Assembly (NCBI GenBank): GCA_009746045.1
Contig: RPFO01001400.1
Location: 250,001-314,000, forward strand
DNA: 64,000 nucleotides
Source: Mesostigma viride
Lineage: Eukaryota; Streptophyta; Mesostigmatophyceae; Mesostigmatales; Mesostigmataceae
Reading direction: 5' to 3'
The notes below the pieces were generated by a model. That model saw nothing but the letters and a program-made list of their open reading frames with translations, was not told the DNA's origin and ran no database searches. The position numbers and the translations under genes are program-made. Positions 10,079-19,205 of this stretch are shown here, one piece after another (the first letter of the stretch is position 1; each line of letters starts with the position of its first letter).

Positions 10079-11135
10079 TTTCTTGCGCGGGGTAAGGCCG
10101 GGGCGCCTCCGCTTCTTCTCATCTTTGAGAGCCCAGCGGACAAGATTTCGTTTCTCAGACGCCGCAAGCGGCTCGAGAAGACTCACTTCACCCTTGACGA
10201 CGACTTGACCCTGGCGCAGCAACAAAGGCGACGGGAGCTATAGCCGACCTACCTTCAGCTCCGGCAGACCAAGGCGGGCCAGCCGGTGTACTGGAAGGGG
10301 GGGGCCATCTACGTCGGCCACAAGCCCTGCATGGCACGCGACCCCCTCGACCACCGCGGCCCCAGCGACTCCAGAAGCCCCAGCCTAGGGGAATACAGCA
10401 GTAGTAGTGTAGAACAGATAGACCGTGGCCATGTAGTTGCGAGACTGAACAAGTCTCGCGTGCAGACACGTGTGTAGTACTCCTACACACACAGATCTCG
10501 AATGATTTATCTAGTACCAAATCCGAAAGGCTTGCATCACTCCCCGGAAAGGAGAACTTTTGCGGATGACTGTAGGTGTAAGTTGGCGATGCCCTAGGAT
10601 CCGGAGACGTCCGTCCTATAGTCAGTGAAAGTTGGTGCGAGAGGTCCCCAGTTCGATTCCGGTCGGATTCATTTGCAGATCGCGTTTTCCGCGTTTTCCG
10701 CGGACCGGCACTGAACGCAAATGGTTTTCACCTTTGCGGCGTGCCAAATCAGAATGTACATGTACGCCTCCTACAGGCACTATACTAGCTAAGCCACGCG
10801 CTTTATTTAACCATGTACATGCGTACCGATGATGTGCCACACTCCAGATGATGCCTAGCTTTATTTAGTTATGCTGTGCCCATGCAGGGAGTCACTCCCT
10901 TCTGAGCAGCCATGCCCTAGCTCCTGTATGATCTTCCCCCACATGACATGCTCCCCCTTAGCTGGGCATAGCGTGACAGATCATGAGGGTGCAGGTGCCC
11001 TGGTGCACCTAGAGCAAGGGTAGCTTACATTCCCACCCTTGCATGAAGTAGCCTCGAATGTATTAAAAGCCATATGCCCCTTCTCAGGGATATGTGCTAC
11101 AGATACTCCCAACGGAGTTATGTTTCTAATATTTT
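10079..11135 (+). pseudogene. LINE family A ORF1 C-end and 3' UTR, carrying a SINE
   Basis: Plus-strand fragment with KISFLRRRKRLEKTHFTLDD, then QPVYWKGGAIYVGHKPC and a stop near 10388. The 3' UTR follows, interrupted by the SINE at 10436-10753, and resumes to the CTCC-CAAC-GGAG hairpin near 11105-11118 and an AT-rich tail. The junction at 10078 with the inverted copy is inside the conserved 'ARGKAG' codons of both, suggesting twin-priming-like inversion or recombination. Confidence 0.7.
10436..10753 (+). mobile_element. tRNA-related SINE in the LINE A 3' UTR
   Basis: A 318-bp insertion is flanked by ATGTA direct repeats (10431-10435, 10754-10758). The uninterrupted sequence can be read in the sister LINE copy at 9048-9062. 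It carries GTTCGATTCC at about 10650, a good RNA polymerase III B box, within a degenerate tRNA-like arm. A clear A box is not evident. The 3' part (cgttttccgcgg...gcgtgccaaatcaga) is shared with copies at 11440-11540 and 32985-33130. The 5' part is shared with 34796-34915. Confidence 0.6.
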
Positions 11136-11139
11136 TAAT

Positions 11140-11235
11140 TAATCCCTTCTATCCCATGTTCCCCTCCCACTGAGGACTTATGCTCACGTGACCCAGTCAC
11201 GTGTCTATTAATTAATTAATTAATTAATTAATTAA
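11140..11235 (+). repeat. Short repeat with CACGTGAC/GTCACGTG inverted motif and AATT tail
   Basis: A block beginning 'tcccatgttcccctcccactgagg' and ending in an imperfect palindrome (CACGTGAcccaGTCACGTG) is followed by about nine AATT units. The same block occurs twice in tandem at 52516-52665. It appears to be the 3' end of another retroelement family, because it ends in the same AATT tail type as the LINEs. Confidence 0.5.
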
Positions 11236-11780
11236 TTAATCTAGGTCCTAGTTACAGGGGTGTGGGCACCGCGGCCCGAATCGCTATGAATGCCATACTT
11301 GGTCCCACGCGGAGCCCCCACAGGCTTGGGGGTGGTCTCCTTCATCACTACTTGCCATCTATCCTTGCGCACCATCTGCCGCCATATTACAGACAAACCA
11401 GGAGGCTGCCCGGGTGTGAGCCCGTCACGTCTAGTGTATTCTGATTTGGCACGCCGCAAAGGTGAAAACCATTTGCGTTCAGTGCCGGTCCGCGGAAAAC
11501 GCGATCTGCAAATGAATCCAGGAATCGAACTGGGGACCTCTCTAGTGTAGCACATGTCCAGGCCGAGTCTATCACGAAAAGTCCACGGGTGGCGGCCCTG
11601 CCGCGCGCGGCAGGGGGCACGCCAGGTGAGGACATATCGCCCAGGCTGGGCGGGCTTGGTGCCAGCTAGTCTATCTGATGTATCTACCTGATCTGTGCGA
11701 GCCAGGTGCCCGGCTAGGCCCAGGCGCCTGTGCCTAATAATGTGGGAAACATAGGGCAAACGAGTCATTGAATTGAATTG
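11236..11780 (-). pseudogene. LINE family D, ORF2 C-terminal fragment with SINE insertion
   Basis: Read on the minus strand: IIRHRRLGLAGHLARTDQVD (about 11700-11760), related to the 'GHLART-QVD' end of family C, then PAQPGRYVLTW. After the SINE at 11440-11540 the frame resumes as VIWRQMVRKDRWQVVMKETT. A second, SINE-free copy of this 3' part lies on the plus strand at 52240-52515. It encodes the C-terminal end of a non-LTR reverse transcriptase and is 5'-truncated. Confidence 0.7.
11440..11540 (-). mobile_element. 5'-truncated SINE copy with readable empty site
   Basis: The 101-bp insertion is flanked by TCTAGTGTA on both sides (11431-11439, 11541-11549). The homologous LINE D copy at 52306-52314 holds a single uninterrupted copy of that 9-mer. 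The insert is the SINE from the B-box region (inverted) to the ...CCAAATCAGAA end. Confidence 0.8.
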
Positions 11781-11784
11781 AATT

Positions 11785-13215
11785 GGAACATAACTCCGTT
11801 GGGAGTATATGTAGCACATAGCCCAGAGAAGGGGCATATGGCCTATCATACATTCTAAGCCACTTCCTGCAAGGGTGGGAATGTAAACAACACTTGCTCT
11901 AGGTGCACTAAGGCACCTGCACCCTCATGATCTTCACACTATGCCCAGCTAAGGGGGAGTATGTCATGTGGGGGAAGATCATCATGGCTATACAAGAGCT
12001 AGGGCATGGCTTCTCGACAGAGAGCATCTCTCTGCACTGCGTAGCATGGCTAAATTCTTAGTGCAACATCCATGGGGGTCCCGTTATAGGCAGGGCTTGG
12101 CTAAATTCTGTAGACAACATCCATGGGGGCCATTATGGGCGCACATGCGCGTGGGCCACATGCTAGGCTAAGCCTGACTAATCTACACTACTGGTATGGA
12201 TTCCCTAGTCTGAGGTGGCAGGAGGGGGCTGCCAGGGCGTGTGGTCAACGTGGATGACCGCCCCCTCCAGTATACCGGCTTCCCCCCTGCGCTGTGCCGG
12301 AGCTGAAGGTAGGCCGGCCATAGCTCGCGTCGCCGCTGTTGCTGGGCCAGGGTCAAGTCGTCGTCCAGCGTGAAGCGAGTCCTCGAGAGCTTCTTGCGGC
12401 ATTTAAGGAACGACAGCTTGTCCGCCATGTACTTAAAGGTGAGGAGCACGGGTGCCGGGCCAGCCTTCCCCCGCGCGCGGGGGAGGCGGACAGCCGACAT
12501 GTCCAGCTCACCAGTGAGTAGCATGGGGGCAAGAATGTCGCGCTTAAATGCCTCAAGAAGGCTCGTGGAGGTCTCACCTGCCGGCTGGTCGAAGTGCTTG
12601 ACGATGACATTGTGGCTGCGCTGGGCGATGTCGGTGTCCTCGCGAAGGTCGAGGGCTTGTTGCTTGAGTTGTGCCGAGATGGTGGAGGTGGTGGAGGTGG
12701 TGTGCTGCTTAAGCAAGTCCGCCCAGGTGGAGGGAGCATCGCCGGCCGGGCCAGCAGGCGTCGGCTGGGCGGCGATGTCCTTCACCGCTTGGGCGGTGAG
12801 GCCGGCGGTGTCATGCAAGCTCTCAAGGGCGTTGGCGGTGGCTTGAAGGCGTTGGTCGAGGTCGAGGAGCTGGGCTTTGATGTCGGCAGTGGAGGCGGAA
12901 ATGGCCGTGGAGGTGGAGGCGGCGGCGGTGGAAATGTGAGGAAGTTCAGCAGTCAGCGTGCCGCCGATTGCTGCTATGTCGGCAGCAAGGGGGGTCACGT
13001 GCTGCTGAAAGGCTTCCGTGAGGATGGAGCGGAGGGTGGGGACGGAAAGGGGTGGAGCCCAGATCTCGCCGTCAGAGCGCTGGAGAAGGGAGTTGAGGAT
13101 GGCGTGCTGGAGATGGGGGCGGACGCAGCCGGACAGCCCGTAGAGGTTGTCCCAGCGGCGGCCGTCTGGGCAGAGGAGGCGATTGATGGAGTGGAAATGG
13201 AGGCACAGGTCGTAA
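11785..13215 (-). mobile_element. LINE family A copy with ORF1 and 3' UTR, minus strand
   Basis: The copy runs from the 3' hairpin (11790-11803 inverted) through the 3' UTR to ORF1, whose open frame extends from about 13203 to 12183. The 5' end is cut at 13215 by AT-rich DNA. Its ORF1 is the best preserved of the family A copies in the window. Confidence 0.75.
12183..13203 (-). CDS. L1-like ORF1 protein (family A), 5'-truncated but open
   Basis: The open frame on the minus strand is about 340 codons and has no obvious start, because the true N-terminus is missing. It begins SLYDLCLHFHSINRLLCPDG, then a domain with RRWDNLYGLSGCVRPHLQHA. The first internal ATG is at 12998. A Thr/Ala-rich coiled coil follows (QLLDLDQRLQATANALE), then AQLKQQALDLREDTDIAQRS, then the C-terminal domain with RLPRARGKAGPAPVLLTF, FLKCRKKLSRTRFTLDDDLT and QQQRRRELWPAYLQL. 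By analogy with L1 ORF1p it would be a trimeric RNA chaperone for retrotransposition. I infer this from domain order. Confidence 0.6.
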
Positions 13216-14098
13216 AGCGAAACGAGTCATGATGTAGTTAATTAATATTAAATTAACTTTTAATTTTTTATGTGCTCCTCTCATTGTTTTAATAAAGAGT
13301 CTGGTTACCCTGGAGTTCCACGGTGAATAGAACAATAGTAGTATTAGTTTATTAATTAGTCTTGTGTCCCAGTTGGGGGACCACGATGCACTGAATTCCC
13401 CAAGAAGATAGTGGACATCTCCCCAAGACACCAATATCAAGGAGACGCCAATATGTACAAATATCAAGGAGACAACCAGCGCAGGCCAGAAATAATTCGA
13501 GGAGACAACCAGAAATATATGTCCGCAGCTAGTTAAAATATGGGCCTCAAGTAAGGCCTCGAGCTAATCTTGCACGCAAACTATGCCTACCACAATTTTA
13601 ATGTTTCCTAGGACCCACAGTTGGGGGGTCGTAGTCTTTGACAATGTCCGCCCAACGCTGCTTATCCTGCACATCCGATCATACCTGAGTAAGAGGGGCT
13701 CAACAAAATTAAGAACTTGTCCCACTCGAGACAATCAATATCAAAGAGATAGCCAGCCCACGCAACGTGGCTGAAACTCGCCTAGGTCAGAGAACATAGC
13801 CAGCTCACTCATAACCATATTAGTACACAGTAGCACTCCGTGGCATGCCTCTGCGCATGGCCGGCACGCAAGTACTACTTACTTATCATCCTACAACAAC
13901 CTTCCTGACGTAAGACCACCAATTCAACTAACCTGTCATCTATCTTATTCACTTGAGCCTCTATATACATATCAAGGAGACAACCAGCGCAGGCCAGAAA
14001 TCGGGATAATCCGGACCATGGTAGCGCGAGCCTGCCGTTATCTTCCCTGTAGCACCTCCCTGTAGCACAGCTCAAAACCAGGTTTCAGGAGGTGTACG
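13216..14098. repeat. AT-rich DNA with short Penelope terminal fragments
   Basis: No gene is seen. The Penelope-like terminus (ATCAAGGAGACAACCAGCGC and variants) recurs as short pieces at about 13417, 13434, 13474 and 13973-14040 in one orientation, with a weaker version at 13741. The last piece continues about 70 bases into the terminal repeat. Confidence 0.5.
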
Positions 14099-14484
14099 TT
14101 ATCCACACCTCCTTGCGTTCTTCAAAAATTGAGAGAGGGCGGGCTGGAAAAACGCTCCTCCGCGTTTGTAATAAATAAAACTTCGCAAAAGCAGGGCAGC
14201 CCTTGCTAGCTGCTGCAGGATGCCTTGCCCCCAGATTCGTTCTTGCTTACGCGATGAGGTCGCGCAGTGCTGAGACTCAGGTTGGTCATCCAATCGAAAA
14301 GCATTGCGCGGGTACTGCGCCAAGGAAACAATGAGACTGCAGGAGCCCGGAAGAAAGCAGCCAATGATTTGTACTCCTTGCAACACTCGTAGGCAAGACA
14401 CGTTGATAGTGCCGGAAAGGGGGAGTTTGGTGAAGGCAGGCGCCAGCCTCTGGTACCAAAGCCTCGACGCAGTCGTACCCGCGT

Positions 14485-15250
14485 TCAGATGCCTACGTGA
14501 TGACTCTTTGGCATATCGAAGGTCTGTGTGAGCCACCTGACAAGCTCAGGGTCCGAAAGTAAAGGGCATTTCTCTATTTCTGTACTGACATCCGGTATGC
14601 ACCTATCCTGGCGGACTCCAGCGCATTCGCAAAACTCGCAGGATGTGCGAGGCGATCTGAAAGGCGAGGTGCACGCAGATACCACCTCCGGGCTCTCCTT
14701 GACCGTCTTTGGGGCGACGATTTGCATGACTTGGATCACCACCCCATTCGGCAGCCCAATGGTGTTCATGACTTCGATTAGACGTAAAAGGTCTTTCGCG
14801 GGAGGCTCGACCTCACATGAGGCGACCGCGGCAGACCCTTCAATCTGTCCGGACAAGCAACCAAGGAGGCATAGATGGCGGGAGCAGCAAAAAAGAAGAG
14901 ATGTCATGCTTTGAACCGCAAATCCTTCTGAAAGTACACGAACGCGCAATGCGCGCGCAGACCGAGTTAACGGATCTTAGCGACCTTGACAGCAAAAGCA
15001 ATGTGGACCACCTCCACACGCACAATGATATACGTCAAACTTACAGGGCCACGGAAGCCCCATGCCTCCAACAGTAAACGTAAAGTCTCGTCTCTGCCCT
15101 CCTTGCTCTCCATGGTTACTTCAACACCTGTTGATTTGGTCGTGACAAAGTGCGTTGCAAATATGTATCTTCTCGCAGCGTCTGCTAGCGATGACAGCCA
15201 AGCTCGTTCGCACCAAGGTGGATAGTAAACGCCAAGCTCGACTGCGTCTG
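14485..15250 (-). CDS. Unrecognised host gene, at least two exons
   Basis: Two minus-strand exons fit together. The upstream one (about 15250-15045) is open as GVYYPPWCERAWLSSLADAA... and includes an ATG at 15113 (MESKEGRDETLRLLLEAWGF). It ends CCT|GTAAGT. The downstream one (14844-14485) begins after a pyrimidine-rich tract ending GGACAG and runs SAAVASCEVEPPAKDLLRLI to a stop. The phases match (0/0). The second exon ends with six cysteines in the CTSPFRSPRTSCEFCECAG and DRC regions, possibly metal-binding or disulfide-bonded. I do not recognise the family. It may have further 5' exons, because an in-frame stop at about 15265 precedes the first exon. It is not repeated elsewhere in the window, which supports a host gene. 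Confidence 0.4.
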
Positions 15251-16228
15251 ATGTATTGCGACTTCAAAAGTTAGGTTACCGGCAGGAATAGGCACGTGTG
15301 TCTGCGGATGAGCGCAAATGTGAGACACACGTGGCGATTCCTGTCAGTAAAACTTGGAAATCGCTATGCTCGAGTTGGCGTGGGATCCAACTGAATTGAC
15401 TGACTAAATCGAGTTTGGAGAGAGTTCATTTGTCGAGAGTATCACTTGTCGAGAGTTATGTTCAAGCGAACACTGAGCGAATCTGCCAATCTGATTAGGC
15501 CCGAAGTTAGGGATCACTGATCAACTCAACTCGACTCAACATGAGTGGGTTGCCGGCTTGCCGTAGCTTGATAAATACGTGGCAGGCCTGCTGGCCTGGT
15601 CGCAGCTATCTCATTAATTGGTCGCTCGACGAATTCAATCTATAACCCCCGAGTGGTATCATCACCGATTCGAAAGTAGTATTCTGTACTGAATGAACAG
15701 CGCTAAACCGAACGTTGGCCACGAGTTTCGCTGAGCAATGCGTTACCAGGCACCCGCACGTGCGCAGAGGATCCGCGGGGTATCGAAACCTCTTTCACCT
15801 CTCCACAAGCTCTCCACTTTTTTTTTTTTTAGGTGCTCTCCTATAGCAGTATGGAGATCCTAAAGGATTTGGACTAGGTTGTCGAGAGATTCCGGAGAAC
15901 ATTTTCGTTTCCGCCTCCGATTCGGGTTGTCAGGGGAAATGAACTACTTTTGGCCAGCAAGCCGCTTTTCGCTCAAGCTTCCGTACCCGGAAAGCAAGAT
16001 TCCGTTCGGGGTCTTGATTCTGTGCTCGCTGAAGTGAAATGGTGACGCGGCATGCAAATTTGCTTTGGCGTCGTACGACATCGTTCGACGATGACCGGAA
16101 ACACGGCGCGCGCAAGGTTTAGTTAGTTAATTGAATTCCACGCCGCACATGGTACTGCGCACAAGCGTCCACGCAGTGTTTTTTTCAAGGTTTTTTAAGG
16201 TTTTCGTTACAGTGTGTGTGGGTTTTCG
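15251..16228. other. No gene seen; one imperfect inverted repeat
   Basis: There is no convincing reading frame. An imperfect inverted repeat at about 15288-15351 (CAGGAAT..CACGTGTGTCT and AGACACACGTG..ATTCCTG) could form a hairpin or mark paired G-box-like sites upstream of the gene at 14485-15250. A T12 run lies near 15820. Confidence 0.4.
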
Positions 16229-16231
16229 TTA

Positions 16232-16430
16232 CAGTCATTCACGCCTTAAGTTGGGTTCGAGGTTTTTGAGGGGTCAACCCAACTTAAGGCGTGAACCCAA
16301 CTTAACTGCGCGAATGATTCTACTAAATTCTACCAACTTGAACTAAAGATACTAAAACATACTGTTCTGAACTACTTTGAACTTGGAATGCCGAAATGAT
16401 CCTATTCGACCCAACTCGGGGAAATGGGTA
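16232..16430 (+). mobile_element. MITE copy, right end lost
   Basis: It starts CAGTCATTCACGCCTTAAGT after a TA dinucleotide and matches the intact MITE at 53112-53342 across about 200 bases. Its right end is replaced by a Penelope fragment at 16431. Confidence 0.65.
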
Positions 16431-16735
16431 TATTTTTACCAGCAATGGTGCTCACCACTAGCGGACACTCCCGGCCAGTTAGGCTCGAAACACACACCCT
16501 GATCAAGCATGCCGCTGTTTCCGGCCCCACCGTCTAGGTCCGGCATCTAGTCGCTCTACACGTAAGCCAGCGGCCATAATTTCAATGCACCAGGATACAC
16601 ATTTCCATCACCATTCATCTTCATCATCCTGAACGACTCGAACACGCGGGCAAGATAACGGCAGGCTCGAGCTACCATGGTCCGGATTCTCCCGATTTCT
16701 GGCCTGCGCTGGTTGTCTCCTTGATATTTTTATTA
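16431..16735 (+). mobile_element. Penelope-like element 3' end, 5'-truncated
   Basis: About 305 bases match the 3' UTR and terminal repeat of the element at 36245-40918 in the same orientation, ending ...GGTTGTCTCCTTGATAT. It carries a 5-base difference (ccgga) in the 'CTAGATG..CCTAGACGG' region compared with other copies. Confidence 0.8.
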
Positions 16736-17547
16736 GCCAATTATGGACCAAAGAGGTGAGAGGGGAAATGAGTATCAGCGAATCCTAAATGAAGGCGGTC
16801 ACATGACACGGGTGTCAGTGAAGGTGACGGCAGGTGAAGGGCTAATAGTGCGCGTTACTTATGTGACCACTTCCCACGCGGTGTGCACTAAACTAACGCG
16901 CGGCTCACTCATTCAGTTCCCCAATGCAGGGGGTTTGTTGTCCTTTATGACCTACGCCCACTTGGCCTTCCGTCAATGATTGTCCGTCCATGATGATCAA
17001 GGAGACCGACACTGACCAGCCAGACTACAGGGATTGTCGGTAGTGGGACTCATGTCCTCCACCGATGACGAGCTGCTCTTTGAAGGTGCGGGCCTTGCGG
17101 CGTCTAACCTAGCTGGGCCCGGCCCACGTGCTGGGAGGTGCCTGCCCGGCTGAGCGGGGCGCAGCCCTGCAGAGGGGCCACGTGAGGTGTCTAATAATGT
17201 CTACCTGGTTGGTGCGAGCTACAGAAAAGTGCCGCCGGCGAGATGATGACTTTCAAGCCAGTGAAGATCCCAGCGAGTGACCGCCGATAATACTTCCCAC
17301 TGAAAAAACGCGCTCCGTCCGCCACCCAAGATACGGCGTCTTTGGGCCAACCGGACACTAATGCCTGTACGATCTCCAAATTCGGTCGACTTTCGCCCAA
17401 CGGGAGAATGCGAAAAGGACACCTGTCGATCACGAGTCGATCACTGAACTTTACGGAAAATTACGAAAAGTTACGGCGTACGGACCACAGGATGCCCGTC
17501 GGTCTTTCATTTGTTTAGACTTCAGACTTTATAGACCGGGCCACAGG
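16736..17547. other. Intergenic; contains a LINE fragment
   Basis: No gene was assigned. At about 17090-17222 the minus strand reads ARTNQVDIIRHLTWPLCRAA, a short remnant of the family C/D LINE 'GHLARTxQVD' region. A weak open frame at 17191-17433 (minus) may be coincidental. Only short low-value frames occur elsewhere. Confidence 0.4.
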
Positions 17548-17918
17548 ATGCCCGATGCCCGTCGGTCTTTCATATGTATTGATAGGTCCCAAGTCCCAAG
17601 TCCCAAGTCCCAAGTCCCAACTCCCAATAGGAAAACCATGCTGCGGGGTTATACTCATGTGCGGCGTGGGCAACAACAACAACAACAACAACACGTCGGG
17701 GGTGTAGAATACATCAAGTACGGTGGCGAGTCCACCGCGAGTAGTTGCTGGCTGCCCAACATCATCCGAAGGAAAGGGGGGGGTCTCCGGAGAAACCAGT
17801 TGTCGCCCATGGCTGAAAATTGGAGCACCCGGGCACCATGGGCAGAAATGCGGGAGGCCATCAGCATGGAATTGGGCAGGATAGACGGCGTGGTGCCATG
17901 CCAGCTTCACTTTGTGAG
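17548..17918 (+). CDS. Candidate first exon of the FYR-domain gene
   Basis: The open frame ends at a consensus donor, GAG|GTAAGG (17916-17922), in phase 2. The acceptor at 18321-18322 (GGGCAG|GGCC) opens the FYR frame in the matching phase, giving ...CQLHFVR then AGGPTAARNMHPAAAHAQ. The exon holds a CAA/Gln tract (17671-17692) and a TCCCAAG repeat (17587-17625) near its 5' end. The real start could be the ATG at 17638 or 17809. This is a splice-signal inference without homology support. Confidence 0.35.
17587..17625 (+). repeat. Short TCCCAAG tandem repeat
   Basis: Five tandem 7-base units (last one TCCCAAC). Confidence 0.8.
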
Positions 17919-18322
17919 GTAAGGTTTCAACCTTGTGCAGGCTTAGTTTACTTCGTAAGGTGCGGATTATTGGGCATCTAGTTGCACTGGCAGCAGAAGG
18001 TGCTCGCGCGGTCGCATGACCAAGCGATGATATCCGCGGTATCGGCCGTCAGGCCCGCAAACTCGGTAGTAGAGGTTAAAGCGTCATGCGCGCAAGGCAT
18101 TGCGTACAAATACCTTGGTAGGTCCGAGGTCGGCCAGGTTGGCCAGCCCAGTCGCTGCGGGTGTTTCTCCATTGCGAGCCAGTCGTCCTCGTGGTCCGAA
18201 CTAGTGCTTCCGCCCGTGCAGAAACCCACGCACCATGGTAAGAGCATCCTGCATCCACCGTCATGCACGGCGTGCAGCCTACACTCCGCCTCTATCTCAT
18301 CCAGCCATGTATTCACGGGCAG

Positions 18323-19205
18323 GGCCGGCGGGCCCACCGCCGCGAGGAACATGCACCCCGCGGCCGCCCACGCGCAGCCGGCCAACTACGACGCGGCGCA
18401 GGAGCCGCAGCTGCCACTAGAGCTCAAGTGCAACGTGACGGTGCTAAGCCTGGGCCAGGTGGTGACCGGCCCCGACGCGGACAAATACTGGACGGAGGCG
18501 CGGCTCAAAGACCAGCACGCGTACCCGGTCGGCTACCAGGCCAGCAAGGTGTACAACGGCGTCCGGTACCTCATGTCCATCGCGGCAGGCGAGTCCGGGC
18601 CCGTCTTCCAGGTACGGCGCAAGGACAAGCGCAAGTGGGAGATGGGGACCACACCAACCGAGGCATGGATGAGGTGCCTCGAGGCGGAGGGCCGGGCGGC
18701 CCAGCGGGTCAACGGTCGACTCTTCTTCGGATTCACCCAGCCCGAGCTGGTGACCCTCCTGCAGAAGCCTGCGGCATCAGCGGGCAGGCTGGCATCCAAG
18801 TCATCGCCCAAGTCGCCCAGGTCCAAGACAGCGGTGGCCAGGGGTAGTGAGGAGGAGGAGAGGGGCCAATCCGCCGAAAGCGGCGCTAATTCTGGCAACG
18901 GGGATAGAGAAGCAACCGGGGCCCGTGGGAGGCGCAGCATGGCGGGAGGGGCCATGCCCCAGGAGCCGCCGTTGGGCGGTAACCAGGCTGGCTCACCCCG
19001 CTCCTCCGTAGAGCGCCCTTTGTCATCACCAGTCGAGCGCACTTCCTCGCTCGACCGCTCGTCAATACAGCGTCGGGCGTCAGCCGATCGATCACCGACA
19101 GACCGCGGGGCAGATGACAGGGACGATGGCCGAGGGGGGGGAGGCTGCGGGGGGATGCCCTGGGAGGCGTCAGGGGGGTCGCCCCGGCGCCAGTCGGCAG
19201 CCAGG
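18323..19205 (+). CDS. FYR-domain (FYRN-FYRC) protein frame
   Basis: The frame (open 17982-19532, first plausible ATG near 18351) contains an FYR module. LELKCNVTVLSLGQVV and DQHAYPVGYQASKVYNG form FYRN (compare IYPVGYRSTR-Y). RYLMSIAAGESGPVFQV and MGTTPTEAWMRCLEAEGR form FYRC (P-x-F-x-V...S/T-P..AW). FYR modules occur in trithorax-type methyltransferases, JmjC demethylases and TBRG1-like chromatin proteins, where they act in protein contacts. A Ser/Arg/Pro-rich tail follows (SSVERPLSSPVERTSSLDRS). Coding character fades after about 19200, where the helicase frame is already open (from 19118). No ISE2 protein I know carries this module, so it is either a separate upstream gene with an unseen end or the N-part of a fused gene. 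Confidence 0.6.

Noticed and set aside
10640-10700. Functional tRNA gene
   Set aside because: A B box is present but the cloverleaf cannot be completed, and the sequence recurs with target duplications, so it is a SINE.
17191-17433. Small minus-strand frame as a gene
   Set aside because: Overlaps a LINE remnant and lacks any conserved domain or splice support.
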